A stretch of 64,000 bases of DNA from Ectobacillus sp042610425 (GTDB taxonomy: Bacteria; Bacillota; Bacilli; Bacillales; Bacillaceae_G), in NCBI RefSeq assembly GCF_042610425.1, contig NZ_JBGJZM010000001.1:868001-932000 (forward strand). The letters are read 5' to 3'. Position numbers and translations under genes: made by a program. Position 1 is the first letter of the stretch. Every line of letters begins with the position of its first letter. The notes under the pieces are model-generated. The model made no database searches, was not told where the DNA came from, and was given only the letters and a program-made list of their open reading frames with translations. Shown here one piece after another: positions 49,170 to 58,006 of this stretch.

Positions 49170-49733
49170 ATGAGAATTTTAGCAGTAACAGGATACAAAC
49201 CATTTGAACTTAGTATTTTTTCTAACGATCATCCTGGTGTAGTATATATTAAAAAAGCCTTACAAAAGTATCTTACTCAATTTGCAGAAGAAGGATTAGA
49301 ATGGGTAATAATAAGTGGACAGCTTGGTGTTGAATTATGGGCTGCCGAGGTTGTATTCGATTTGCAGGGACAATTTCCCGAATTAAAACTTGCGGTATTT
49401 ACACCATTTTTAGAGCAAGAAGAGAAATGGAAGGATGATACAAAGGAATATTACGAGTTTATTCTTTCTCAGGCTGATCATGTTGACAGTATAACGAAGA
49501 AAAAATATGAAAGTCCGGAACAGTTTCGATTGAAAAATCAATTTTTTCTACAGAAAAGTGATGCATTATTAGTAGTTTATGATGAGGAGAAAGAAGGAAG
49601 TCCCAAATATATCGTGAATACAGCAAAAAAAATAGAACAATATCCATGTTATTTCATTCGTTTTTCTGACCTACAGGATATGATAGAGCAAGAACAGTGG
49701 GAGGAAAGCGGTGCCTACGATGATACGGTATAA
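49170..49733 (+). CDS. ypsA: YpsA, SLOG/DUF1273 family protein
   Basis: 187-residue Rossmannoid SLOG-superfamily protein (MRILAVTGYKPFELSIF; VIISGQLGVELWAAEV). YpsA influences cell division in B. subtilis and S. aureus and neighbours gpsB here as there. ATG 49170 with GAGGTGATAG upstream; the longer frame is rejected. The nucleotide-like ligand is unknown. Confidence 0.9.
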   Translation: MRILAVTGYKPFELSIFSNDHPGVVYIKKALQKYLTQFAEEGLEWVIISGQLGVELWAAEVVFDLQGQFPELKLAVFTPFLEQEEKWKDDTKEYYEFILSQADHVDSITKKKYESPEQFRLKNQFFLQKSDALLVVYDEEKEGSPKYIVNTAKKIEQYPCYFIRFSDLQDMIEQEQWEESGAYDDTV

Positions 49734-49851
49734 TGTAACCATTGTAGAATAAAAAAGAGAATGGTAAAATGTACATAGCCTACTTAAAAATCTGTAAGCT
49801 CGTATGGACGAAAATGATACGTAAGCTTTTGTAAAGATATGAGGTGAAAAG

Positions 49852-50187
49852 ATGATTTCTGACAAACTAAAATTAACTGCAAAAGATATTCTGGAGAAAG
49901 ATTTTAAATCTGGTATTCGTGGCTATCAACAAGAAGAAGTTGATAAATTTTTAGATTTAATTATTAAAGATTATGAAACATTTCATCAAGAAATTGAACA
50001 TCTACAGCAAGAAAATGCTCGCATGAAACGTGTAATTGAAGAGCAAAAGGTGAAACAACCATCGGTTGTACAGCCAATTCAACCTGCGCAGCCAGCACAA
50101 CCAGTGTATAATAATATGAACACTGATATTTTAAGACGTTTATCTAATTTGGAAAAAGCTGTTTTTGGAAGCAAATTGTATGAGTAA
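49852..50187 (+). CDS. gpsB: Cell division adaptor GpsB
   Basis: 111-residue DivIVA-like protein. N-terminal membrane-binding and dimerisation domain (LTAKDILEKDFKSGIRGYQQEEVDKFLD) with coiled coil to ~65, a Pro/Gln-rich linker and a short C-terminal trimerisation helix (TDILRRLSNLEKAVFG). It links PBP1 and other wall enzymes to the division cycle. Confidence 0.94.
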   Translation: MISDKLKLTAKDILEKDFKSGIRGYQQEEVDKFLDLIIKDYETFHQEIEHLQQENARMKRVIEEQKVKQPSVVQPIQPAQPAQPVYNNMNTDILRRLSNLEKAVFGSKLYE

Positions 50188-50198
50188 CAATAAATAGT

Positions 50199-50227
50199 TT
50201 GCTTATTTTGATGTTATGCAGTATAAT
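50199..50227 (+). promoter_or_regulatory. rnpB promoter
   Basis: TTGCTT (50199-50204), 17 bases, TATAAT (50222-50227), about 7 bases before the RNA start. Confidence 0.7.
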
Positions 50228-50233
50228 TTATCA

Positions 50234-50634
50234 CGTCATAACGTTTGGGTGATCGCTGCAGCATTGCTGTAGAGGAAAGTCCATGCTCACACGACCTGAG
50301 ATGGTTGTAGTGTTCGTGCCTAGCCAAGTCATAAGCTAGGGTAGCTTGGCCTTGCGGCGAGGCTAACGGCAGGGAAATAGCCTAAGTCCTTATGGATATG
50401 GCTAGACTACTTTGAAAGTGCCACAGTGACGAAGTCCCAGAAGAAATGATGGGAGTGGAACGAGGTAAACCCCGCGAGTGAGAAACCCAAATTATGGTAG
50501 GGGAATCTTTCCTAAGTAAATGAACGACGGGAAAGGACAGATCAATATCTGTAGATAGATGGTCACCACCGGTGTACGAGGCGTGAGCCGTTTGTAGTAC
50601 TATGGAACAGAACATGGCTTACAGAACGTTATGA
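50234..50634 (+). ncRNA. rnpB: RNase P RNA, B-type
   Basis: Catalytic RNA for 5' maturation of tRNA precursors. Conserved blocks of the Bacillus type are present: AGAGGAAAGTCCATGCTC (CR-I), GTGCCTAG..AAGTCATAAGCTAGG, GAAAGTGCCACAGTGACGAAG (CR-II/III), GTGGAACG.GGTAAACCCC, GAGAAACCCAAAT, GTAGGGGAA, and the 3' part ACATGGCTTACAGAACGTTA pairing with the 5' end TAACGTT. Location between gpsB and ypsC matches B. subtilis. Confidence 0.96.
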
Positions 50635-50653
50635 ATTAACAATGATAACGAAT

Positions 50654-50683
50654 AGCTCTCCTTACTTAAAGGAGAGCTTTTTG
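50654..50683 (+). terminator. Terminator after rnpB
   Basis: AGCTCTCCTT / AAGGAGAGCT then TTTTT. Confidence 0.85.
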
Positions 50684-50742
50684 TGTGGTAATATATATGT
50701 ATCGCTAATTAGGAATAAAATGCTTTTATTAGGAGAATGAAG

Positions 50743-51885
50743 ATGGGTAAAATTACATTAATTGCAACGGCAGCTATGGGATTAGAGGCTTTAGTAGCAA
50801 GAGAGGTTCGCAATCTTGGATATGAGTGTGAAGTGGAAAATAGCAAGGTAACATTTCAAGCTGATGAGTCTGCGATTTGTCGCTCAAATCTTTGGTTACG
50901 AACGGCTGATCGCATAAAAATAAAAATTGGTGAGTTTAAAGCTACATCGTTTGATGAATTATTTGAGAAAACAAAAGCGCTACCATGGGGTGACTATATT
51001 CCGGAAAATGCTGAATTTCCGGTAATAGGTAAATCGGTAAAGTCACAGCTATTTAGTGTATCTGATTGCCAAAGTATCGTAAAAAAGGCTGTTGTGGAAA
51101 AATTGAAAAGTACGTATAAACGAACAACTTGGTTTGAAGAAAATGGTCCTTTATATCGTATTCAAGTTTCCTTACTAAAAGATGTAGCAACCTTGACAAT
51201 TGATGCAAGCGGAACAGGACTGCATAAACGAGGCTACCGGGTCGGGCAAGGGGAAGCACCACTAAAAGAAACACTAGCCGCTGCGCTTGTTATGCTAACA
51301 AATTGGAATCCAAATTTGCCTTTTGTTGATCCCCTATGTGGGTCAGGTACGATTCCTATTGAAGCAGCCTTAATTGGTCAAAATATTGCACCGGGATTTA
51401 ATCGTGAATTTGCAGCTAGTAATTGGGGCTGGATATCTCAAGATAAATGGGATCTTGCCTATGAAGAAGCAGAGGATAAGGCAAACTATGATCAACCCTT
51501 ACATATTTTCGGATCTGATATTGATCATGGAATGGTTCAAATTGCACAGGATAATGCCAGAGAAGCAGGGTTTGCTGACCTTATTCCATTTAAACAAATG
51601 CAAGTAAAAGATTTCACCACAAAAGAGGATTATGGCTACGTGGTGACGAATCCACCATATGGAGAACGTTTAAGTGAAAAAGCGTTGGTAGAGCAGTTGT
51701 ATGTTGATATGGGGAAAGTTTTTAGAAACTACAACACGTGGTCTATCTATGTTGTAACAAACAATGAAAATTTTGAAACATTATACGGAAAACCTGCATC
51801 GAAAAAACGTAAACTTTATAATGGAACGATACGTACAGATTATTATCAATATTTCGGAAAACGTCCACCAAGATTGAAAGAATAA
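50743..51885 (+). CDS. ypsC: 23S rRNA guanine-N2 methyltransferase (RlmL N-domain type)
   Basis: 380-residue rRNA methyltransferase. THUMP RNA-binding domain (~45-155) precedes a class I SAM fold with VDPLCGSGTIPIEAAL (motif I), GSDIDHGMVQIAQDN, and catalytic TNPPYGERL (NPPY). Corresponds to B. subtilis YpsC and the N-terminal methyltransferase half of E. coli RlmL (G2445). ATG 50743 is 8 bases from AGGAG. Confidence 0.92.
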   Translation: MGKITLIATAAMGLEALVAREVRNLGYECEVENSKVTFQADESAICRSNLWLRTADRIKIKIGEFKATSFDELFEKTKALPWGDYIPENAEFPVIGKSVKSQLFSVSDCQSIVKKAVVEKLKSTYKRTTWFEENGPLYRIQVSLLKDVATLTIDASGTGLHKRGYRVGQGEAPLKETLAAALVMLTNWNPNLPFVDPLCGSGTIPIEAALIGQNIAPGFNREFAASNWGWISQDKWDLAYEEAEDKANYDQPLHIFGSDIDHGMVQIAQDNAREAGFADLIPFKQMQVKDFTTKEDYGYVVTNPPYGERLSEKALVEQLYVDMGKVFRNYNTWSIYVVTNNENFETLYGKPASKKRKLYNGTIRTDYYQYFGKRPPRLKE

Positions 51886-51943
51886 TTCTCCAACTCTGTA
51901 CGTATACTGTCTATTATGCGTACAAAAAAGGAGAAGGTAAACG

Positions 51944-52126
51944 ATGGAGTATATGGATGAGTTTATCCTTATTAAAAAAGCAATCGATTCTACAGAACAT
52001 ATAATAGAACAATCAGATTCTATTCAAGCTAGAAATGAAATTATACAAGCTAAGCATTCTTATTTACTTGCTTTATCACATAAAACGGTATTAGATGAGC
52101 AATACATGAGGCTAATCGTAGAATGA
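51944..52126 (+). CDS. YptA-like small protein
   Basis: 60-residue helical acidic protein (FILIKKAIDSTEHIIEQSDSIQARNEIIQAKHSYLLAL in parts). AAAAGGAGAAGG is about 6 bases before the ATG. By position between ypsC and ypvA it corresponds to B. subtilis yptA; I assign it by synteny rather than by recognising sequence. Function unknown. A hairpin terminator overlaps its stop. Confidence 0.6.
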   Translation: MEYMDEFILIKKAIDSTEHIIEQSDSIQARNEIIQAKHSYLLALSHKTVLDEQYMRLIVE

Positions 52127-52156
52127 AAAAGTTTTCCATTGCGGAAAACTTTTTCA
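52125..52156 (+). terminator. Terminator after the yptA-like gene
   Basis: GAAAAAGTTTTCC / GGAAAACTTTTTC perfect 13-bp stem then ATTT. Confidence 0.75.
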
Positions 52157-52190
52157 TTTGTATCATTCATATGAGTTGGAGGAAAGTGTC

Positions 52191-54128
52191 GTGACAAGAA
52201 CGGGATTACCATTTGAAGTAGGAAAACAAGATAACTTTTTTGATAGGTTAAATGAATGGATAGGAGACGTCCTATACGAAATATTACCTGAACATGGGTT
52301 TGAAATGCGAGATGAACAAATATTTATGGCGTTTCAGATGGAACGTGCTTTTAAGGAAAAGAAAGTATTGTTTGCAGAAGCGGGAGTGGGCACTGGAAAA
52401 ACGATTGCTTATTTACTGTATGCAATCACGTATGCGCGTTATATTGGAAAACCAGCTATTATTGCATGCGCGGATGAGACTCTTATTGAACAATTAGTAA
52501 AAGAAGAAGGGGATATAGCTAAGCTGTCAAAGGCGCTTTCTTTACATATAGACGTTCGTCTAGCAAAATCAATGGAAAACTATTTGTGCTTAAAAAAAAT
52601 GGAACGAGTAATTGAAGGATCTCCGTCAGAAGGTATCGAAGAAGCCTATGATAATTTGCCGGAATTTGTATTTGATCACGGAACGATGCAAAATTTCCAG
52701 CACTATGGTGATCGTAAGGAATACCCTCATTTAACAGATCAGGAATGGTCACAAGTAGCATTTGATTATTTTCAAGATTGTATTTCATGTGAAAAACGTC
52801 ATCGCTGTGGTCAGACGCTGTCTCGTGATTATTATCGAAAGGCGACCGATTTAATTATATGCTCCCAAGATTTCTATATGCAGCATATTTGGACATTTGA
52901 GGCTCGCAAACGTGAGGGGCAGCTACCTCTATTGCCAGAAGCTAGTTGCGTTATATTTGATGAAGGTCATCTGGTAGAATACGCTGCACAAAAGGCGCTT
53001 ACCTATCGTTTGCAACAAACGATGATGGAGGACCTACTTACACGGCTACTTCAAAATGATATTCGTGAAGAATTTGCAGAGTTGATTGAAGAGTCTATTG
53101 AACAGTTTTCAGATTTTTTCCACATTCTACACGAAAATACGGAAGAAATACCTGGGTCCCAACGTATGAATATACGGCGTTCAAGCCTCTTAATGAAAAT
53201 AGCAAAGCAATTATATGAGAAGATTGAAGAAATTGGGAATTCTATTGTCTTTGAAGGTGAAATGCATACAATAGATGAATATGATTTATCGGTAGTGGAC
53301 GAGCATTTGGATTTAATGGAACATTCCTTACAATTATTTCTTGAAAATGAAAATGTAATCGCATGGGTAGAAGCAGATGGTGACGGATACACATTGATTA
53401 TTATGCCACATGAAGTGCAAGAAGTGTTGCGGGAGAGAGTATTTTCCAAGCAGATTCCGATTGTATTTTCTTCTGCTACGTTATCTGAAAACAATTCATT
53501 TTCCTTCTTTGCTAGGAATCTTGGGGTTGAAAACTATCTTTCATTTTCCGTTGATTCCCCGTTTGACTATGAGGAACAAATGAAAGTATATTTACCAACC
53601 TATAGCAAACATCAAGAATGGATGAAAAAAGTTGAGTACACGTTATCTTCACTAGAAAAAACAAATGGAAGAACGCTTATATTATTTAAAACGAATGAAC
53701 AATTACAGTGTTTCAAGGAAGAAATGCAGCAACGTAGCACATATCACGATTTTTTATATGAAGGTGATAAGGAAATGAGTGTGCTCGTTTCCCAGTTTCA
53801 AAACGAAGAAGAGACGGTATTATGCGCTGTGCATTTATGGGAAGGGTTAGACATTCCGGGTTCCTCTTTATCTCATGTTGTCATTTGGTCGCTTCCATTC
53901 CCACCAAATGATCCTGTATTTGAAGCGAAACGTAAACATGTAAGTGATCCGTTTCAAGAGGTTGATTTACCATACATGATCCTTCGTTTACGCCAAGGGA
54001 TTGGGAGACTCATTCGAACGAGCCAGGATAGCGGTTTTATTACGATTTTTCTTCAAGAAGAGGAACTAGATACGGTTGTGGAAAATGTGAAGCGTATTCT
54101 ACCGGTTCAAGGGGAGAAAATTGAATAA
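52191..54128 (+). CDS. ypvA: DinG-family XPD-like DNA helicase (YpvA)
   Basis: 645-residue superfamily 2 helicase. Walker A EAGVGTGKT (~60), DEGH box in VIFDEGHLVE, motif VI QGIGRLIRT near the C-terminus. Four Cys lie in the iron-sulphur insert region (YLCLKK, DCISCEKRHRCG), fitting the XPD/DinG Fe-S cluster. Likely 5'-3' helicase acting on unusual DNA structures. GTG 52191 follows GGAGGAAAG; ATG 52158 precedes the site. Position matches B. subtilis ypvA. Confidence 0.9.
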   Translation: MTRTGLPFEVGKQDNFFDRLNEWIGDVLYEILPEHGFEMRDEQIFMAFQMERAFKEKKVLFAEAGVGTGKTIAYLLYAITYARYIGKPAIIACADETLIEQLVKEEGDIAKLSKALSLHIDVRLAKSMENYLCLKKMERVIEGSPSEGIEEAYDNLPEFVFDHGTMQNFQHYGDRKEYPHLTDQEWSQVAFDYFQDCISCEKRHRCGQTLSRDYYRKATDLIICSQDFYMQHIWTFEARKREGQLPLLPEASCVIFDEGHLVEYAAQKALTYRLQQTMMEDLLTRLLQNDIREEFAELIEESIEQFSDFFHILHENTEEIPGSQRMNIRRSSLLMKIAKQLYEKIEEIGNSIVFEGEMHTIDEYDLSVVDEHLDLMEHSLQLFLENENVIAWVEADGDGYTLIIMPHEVQEVLRERVFSKQIPIVFSSATLSENNSFSFFARNLGVENYLSFSVDSPFDYEEQMKVYLPTYSKHQEWMKKVEYTLSSLEKTNGRTLILFKTNEQLQCFKEEMQQRSTYHDFLYEGDKEMSVLVSQFQNEEETVLCAVHLWEGLDIPGSSLSHVVIWSLPFPPNDPVFEAKRKHVSDPFQEVDLPYMILRLRQGIGRLIRTSQDSGFITIFLQEEELDTVVENVKRILPVQGEKIE

Positions 54129-54194
54129 TGGTATATAAAGGATTTTGTTGTTTTTTTATTGAAAGGTAATAAAAGGAAAGGAGATGCGTGGAAT

Positions 54195-55703
54195 ATGGAT
54201 TCTAGAAATGAAACGGAAGAACATTTTTTAGCGTATATAAAAAAGATTGTAAACTACCGAGAAGCGTTAAATCTTATTTTTTGGGACTTACGCACAGGAG
54301 CGCCGAAAGAAGGAGTAGAGGGGCGAGCTGAAGTAATTGGTATGCTTTCTTCTGAGGCATTTCGGATGTCCATTTCTGATGAAATGGCAGCTTTTTTAAA
54401 AGCGTTAGAAGCAGAAGAAACACTCTCAAAGCGAACTGAGAAAATTGTTGCCGAATGTAGAAGAGAGTATGATCGAAACAAGAAGATACCACAGGATGAA
54501 TACGAACAATATGTGAAAATACAAGCTAAAGCTGAAAGTGTGTGGGAAATTGCAAAGGAACAAGCTGATTTTTCTATGCTAGCTCCTTATTTAAAGCAAA
54601 TCATTGACTATAAAAAGAAATTTATTTCCTATTGGGGATATGAAACAAATAAATATGATGTACTTTTGGACATATACGAGCCTGGAATGACGGTCGAAAC
54701 GTTAGATGCTGTATTTACTGAACTGCGTACTCGCATCATACCACTCGTGAAAGAAATTGCAAAAAGTACTCTTTCTCTGCAGACAGAGCCCTTATATGCA
54801 TTTTTTCCAAAAGAAAAGCAACGACAATTCAGTACAATGCTATTAGAGCAGCTTCAATATAATTTTGAAGCGGGTCGTTTGGACGAAACGATGCACCCGT
54901 TTGCTATTACTTTAAACCAAGGAGATGTTCGAATTACAACTCAGTATGACGAACATGACTTCCGCAAAGCTATTTTTGGTACAATTCACGAATGTGGACA
55001 TGCTGTTTACGAACAAAATATTAGTAAAGATTGGATTGGTACCCCTTTATGCTCCGGTACATCGATGGGGATTCATGAGTCACAATCCTTATTTTTTGAA
55101 AACTTTATTGGACGCAACAAGCATTTTTGGCGTAAAAATTATGAGATGCTACAATTAGCTAATGAAGGTCAGTTTGATAATCTAACCCTTGATGATTTTT
55201 ATGCAGCAATAAATGAATCTAAACCTTCTCTTATTCGCATTGAAGCAGATGAATTAACATATCCACTACACATTATGGTTCGTTATGAAGTGGAGAAAGC
55301 TTTGTTTGATGGTGATTTACAAGTGGAAGATTTGCCTAAAGTATGGAATGATAAGATGGAAGAATATTTAGGAATACGTCCTCAAAATGACCGAGAAGGC
55401 GTTCTTCAAGATATACATTGGGCAGGGGGAGACTTTGGGTATTTTCCTTCCTATGCACTAGGCTATATGTATGCAGCCCAGTTTAAGAATGAAATGGAGA
55501 AGGAAATAACAAACTTTGATGAGTTGTTAGAATATGGAGAAGTAGAGCCTATTGTGGAATGGCTGCGCGTTCATATTCATACATTTGGCAAGAGCAAAAA
55601 TCCGAATGAAATATTGAGGGAAGTTACCGGAGAAGGGCTACAAGCTACTTATTTAGCAACTTACTTAGAAAATAAATACAAAGAGATTTACCATTTGTCG
55701 TAA
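54195..55703 (+). CDS. ypwA: M32 carboxypeptidase (YpwA, Taq-type)
   Basis: 502-residue helical metallocarboxypeptidase. Zinc motif HEXXH as TIHECGHAVYEQ, downstream ligand region GIHESQSLFFENFIGR, and substrate-binding IRIEADELTYPLHIMVRYE(VE). Length is typical for M32. ATG 54195 chosen (MDSRNETEEHF); upstream codons lie before or within the GGAG. Follows ypvA by 66 bases as in B. subtilis. Confidence 0.92.
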   Translation: MDSRNETEEHFLAYIKKIVNYREALNLIFWDLRTGAPKEGVEGRAEVIGMLSSEAFRMSISDEMAAFLKALEAEETLSKRTEKIVAECRREYDRNKKIPQDEYEQYVKIQAKAESVWEIAKEQADFSMLAPYLKQIIDYKKKFISYWGYETNKYDVLLDIYEPGMTVETLDAVFTELRTRIIPLVKEIAKSTLSLQTEPLYAFFPKEKQRQFSTMLLEQLQYNFEAGRLDETMHPFAITLNQGDVRITTQYDEHDFRKAIFGTIHECGHAVYEQNISKDWIGTPLCSGTSMGIHESQSLFFENFIGRNKHFWRKNYEMLQLANEGQFDNLTLDDFYAAINESKPSLIRIEADELTYPLHIMVRYEVEKALFDGDLQVEDLPKVWNDKMEEYLGIRPQNDREGVLQDIHWAGGDFGYFPSYALGYMYAAQFKNEMEKEITNFDELLEYGEVEPIVEWLRVHIHTFGKSKNPNEILREVTGEGLQATYLATYLENKYKEIYHLS

Positions 55704-55824
55704 TTTTTTTTTGTTTTAATAAGAAAAAGCGAACACAATATATGGATTTCACTATAATTGTACGTGTTTTTCTTTTCATATTAGGCGACATACTGTATAA
55801 TTAACGATGTTAATTACATACGGG

Positions 55825-55896
55825 CACTCATATAATCGTAGGGATATGGCCTACAAGTTTCTACCCAATAACCGTAAATGTATTGGACTATGAGTG
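55825..55896 (+). promoter_or_regulatory. Guanine-class purine riboswitch
   Basis: Aptamer with the conserved core of the xpt riboswitch: CACTCATATAATC..., GGATATGGC, AAGTTTCTACC, CCGTAAATGT and GGACTATGAGTG. The specificity position before UAUG is C (GGACUAUG), diagnostic of guanine/hypoxanthine rather than adenine. P1 is CACTC/GAGTG. The 3' strand GTGAGGA (55894-55900) can instead pair with TCCTCAC (55951-55957) of the terminator, giving the antiterminator when ligand is absent. Confidence 0.95.
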
Positions 55897-55943
55897 AGGA
55901 CAATTGTTGCGTAATGGTAGTTTGAATATTCCATTGGTAGAAA

Positions 55944-55983
55944 AAGCACTTCCTCACTGATAGGTGAGAAAGTGCTTTTTTTC
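55944..55983 (+). terminator. Riboswitch-controlled terminator
   Basis: AAGCACTTCCTCAC / GTGAGAAAGTGCTT followed by seven T; the left arm includes the antiterminator segment. Confidence 0.9.
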
Positions 55984-56038
55984 ATACATATTTATAAAAG
56001 AGTGCTCGGTAAAAATAGGTTTTAAAAGGGGATTTAAC

Positions 56039-56635
56039 ATGCAACTGTTAAAAGAGAAAATTAGAAAAGAAGGAAAAATAGTTTCAAATCAAATATTAAA
56101 GGTCGATTCCTTTTTGAATCATCAAATCGATCCTGTTTTGATGCAAGAGATTGGTAAGGAATTTGCAGAACGTTTTCGAAATGAAGGAATCACGAAAATT
56201 GTAACAATTGAATCGTCGGGTATTGCACCAGCTATGATGACAGCACTAATGATGAATGTAAAAGTAGTATTCGCTAGAAAGAGTAAGTCTCTAACGTTGC
56301 AGCATGTATATACAGCAAAGGTATATTCGTTTACAAAGCAAGAAACGAATGAAATTGCAATCGGTCAAGACCATATTGCAGCAGATGATCGCGTTCTGAT
56401 TATTGATGATTTTCTTGCGAACGGTCAAGCGGCTCTAGGTCTGATTAATGTAGTAGAGCAGGCAGGGGCGACAGTTGCTGGAATTGGAATTGTCATTGAA
56501 AAAGCGTTTCAAGAAGGCGGCGAAAAGCTTCGCGAAACGGGACTTCATATTGAATCGTTAGCAAAAATTACATCCTTAGAAAATGGAATGGTAACATTCG
56601 AAGAGCATGCTGAAGTAGGAGGAATAAAATCATGA
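56039..56635 (+). CDS. xpt: Xanthine phosphoribosyltransferase
   Basis: 198-residue PRTase: xanthine + PRPP to XMP. PRPP-binding motif VLIIDDFLANGQAALGLI, and VTIESSGIAPAMM and KAFQEGGEKLRETG typical for bacterial Xpt. ATG 56039 with AAAAGGGG upstream; the longer frame runs through the terminator and is rejected. Overlaps pbuX by 4 bases; controlled by the guanine riboswitch. Confidence 0.95.
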   Translation: MQLLKEKIRKEGKIVSNQILKVDSFLNHQIDPVLMQEIGKEFAERFRNEGITKIVTIESSGIAPAMMTALMMNVKVVFARKSKSLTLQHVYTAKVYSFTKQETNEIAIGQDHIAADDRVLIIDDFLANGQAALGLINVVEQAGATVAGIGIVIEKAFQEGGEKLRETGLHIESLAKITSLENGMVTFEEHAEVGGIKS

Positions 56636-57933
56636 AAAATCAACCATTTCAAATGGTTTCACTTGGTTTACAACATATGCTTGCTATGTATGCAGGTGCA
56701 GTTATTGTTCCATTAATTGTAGGAGGAGCACTTGGCTTTGGACCAAAAGATTTAACGTATCTAGTATCCATTGACCTACTTATGTGCGGTGTGGCTACTA
56801 TACTTCAAGCGTTAGGAAATCGTTTCTTCGGAATTGGACTACCCGTTGTACTTGGGTGTACGTTTACTGCAGTTGGGCCAATGATCGCAATTGGGAAGCA
56901 ATATGGCATTTCTGCAATTTATGGTAGCATTATTGTTGCAGGGCTGTTTATTGTTTTATTTTCAGGTTTATTCGGTAAACTTGTGAAGTTATTTCCTCCT
57001 GTTGTAACAGGATCTGTTGTAACTGTAATCGGAATTACTCTTGTACCGGTTGCGATGAATGACATGGCAGGTGGTTTAGGCAGTAAAGACTTTGGTAATC
57101 CAGAAAATCTTTTATTAGCATTTGGTGTGCTTCTCTTTATTATTCTCATCAATCGTTTATTTACTGGATTTATACGTGCTATTAGTATTCTACTCGGTCT
57201 TATTTTTGGTACAATTGCAGCTGCTTTTATGGGGAAAGTAAATGTTCAAGCAGTAGCAGATGCAAGTTGGGTACATGGGGTTCAACCTTTTTATTTTGGG
57301 ACACCGACTTTTGAACTCACACCAATTATTACCATGATTATTGTTGCATTGGTCGGTATAGTTGAGGCGACAGGCGTATATTTTGCACTTTCTGATATTT
57401 GCGGGAAAAAGTTAGATGAAAAACAAGTAGCCAAAGGTTACCGCGCTGAAGGAATTGCCATTATTTTAGGCGGTATTTTCAATTCGTTTCCTTACACTAC
57501 GTATTCACAAAACGTTGGACTTGTTCAATTATCTGGTGTGAAAAGCCGAAACATCATTTATATTTGTGGCGGACTCTTAATTATGCTCGGCTTTGTTCCG
57601 AAAATTGCAGCAGCCACGACAATTATACCGCCTTCAGTTCTTGGCGGAGCAAGCCTTGCTATGTTCGGAATGGTTATGGCATATGGAATGAAAATGCTTG
57701 GTAAGGTTGACTTTGCAAAGCAAGAAAACTTACTTATAGTCGCATGTTCGGTTGGAATTGGTCTTGGTGTAACTGCTGTTCCAACTTTCTTCGCAAAGCT
57801 TCCGGAAAGCATTCGGATTTTAACAGACAACGGCATTGTGCTAGGAAGCTTGACGGCGATTATTCTAAATCTCTTGTTTCATACAACATCCAATCAATCC
57901 AAGGCGAATCATGATGGAAAGTTAGCTTCTTGA
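56632..57933 (+). CDS. pbuX: Xanthine permease (NAT/NCS2 family)
   Basis: 433-residue permease with about fourteen segments. Family motifs QHMLAMYAGAVIVPLIVGGAL, GVVEATGVYF-like VGIVEATGVYFALSDICGK, and NSFPYTTYSQNVGLVQLSGVKSR (NAT signature region). Imports xanthine with protons, salvaged by Xpt. Translationally coupled to xpt. Confidence 0.94.
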   Translation: MKNQPFQMVSLGLQHMLAMYAGAVIVPLIVGGALGFGPKDLTYLVSIDLLMCGVATILQALGNRFFGIGLPVVLGCTFTAVGPMIAIGKQYGISAIYGSIIVAGLFIVLFSGLFGKLVKLFPPVVTGSVVTVIGITLVPVAMNDMAGGLGSKDFGNPENLLLAFGVLLFIILINRLFTGFIRAISILLGLIFGTIAAAFMGKVNVQAVADASWVHGVQPFYFGTPTFELTPIITMIIVALVGIVEATGVYFALSDICGKKLDEKQVAKGYRAEGIAIILGGIFNSFPYTTYSQNVGLVQLSGVKSRNIIYICGGLLIMLGFVPKIAAATTIIPPSVLGGASLAMFGMVMAYGMKMLGKVDFAKQENLLIVACSVGIGLGVTAVPTFFAKLPESIRILTDNGIVLGSLTAIILNLLFHTTSNQSKANHDGKLAS

Positions 57934-57961
57934 TTTTTATTCGTGAAATTTCAAATATTTT

Positions 57962-58006
57962 AAAAAACAACCCTCACCTGAATCAAATTAGTGAGGGTTG
58001 TTTTTT
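57962..58006. terminator. Bidirectional terminator
   Basis: AAAAAACAACCCTCAC / GTGAGGGTTGTTTTTT between convergent pbuX and the DUF418 gene, overlapping the last codons of the latter. Confidence 0.8.

Larger units (their letters stand above)
55704..56038. other. xpt-pbuX leader region
   Basis: Between ypwA and xpt; holds a promoter with TATAAT (55796-55801), the purine riboswitch aptamer and its terminator, listed separately. No protein gene. Confidence 0.85.
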
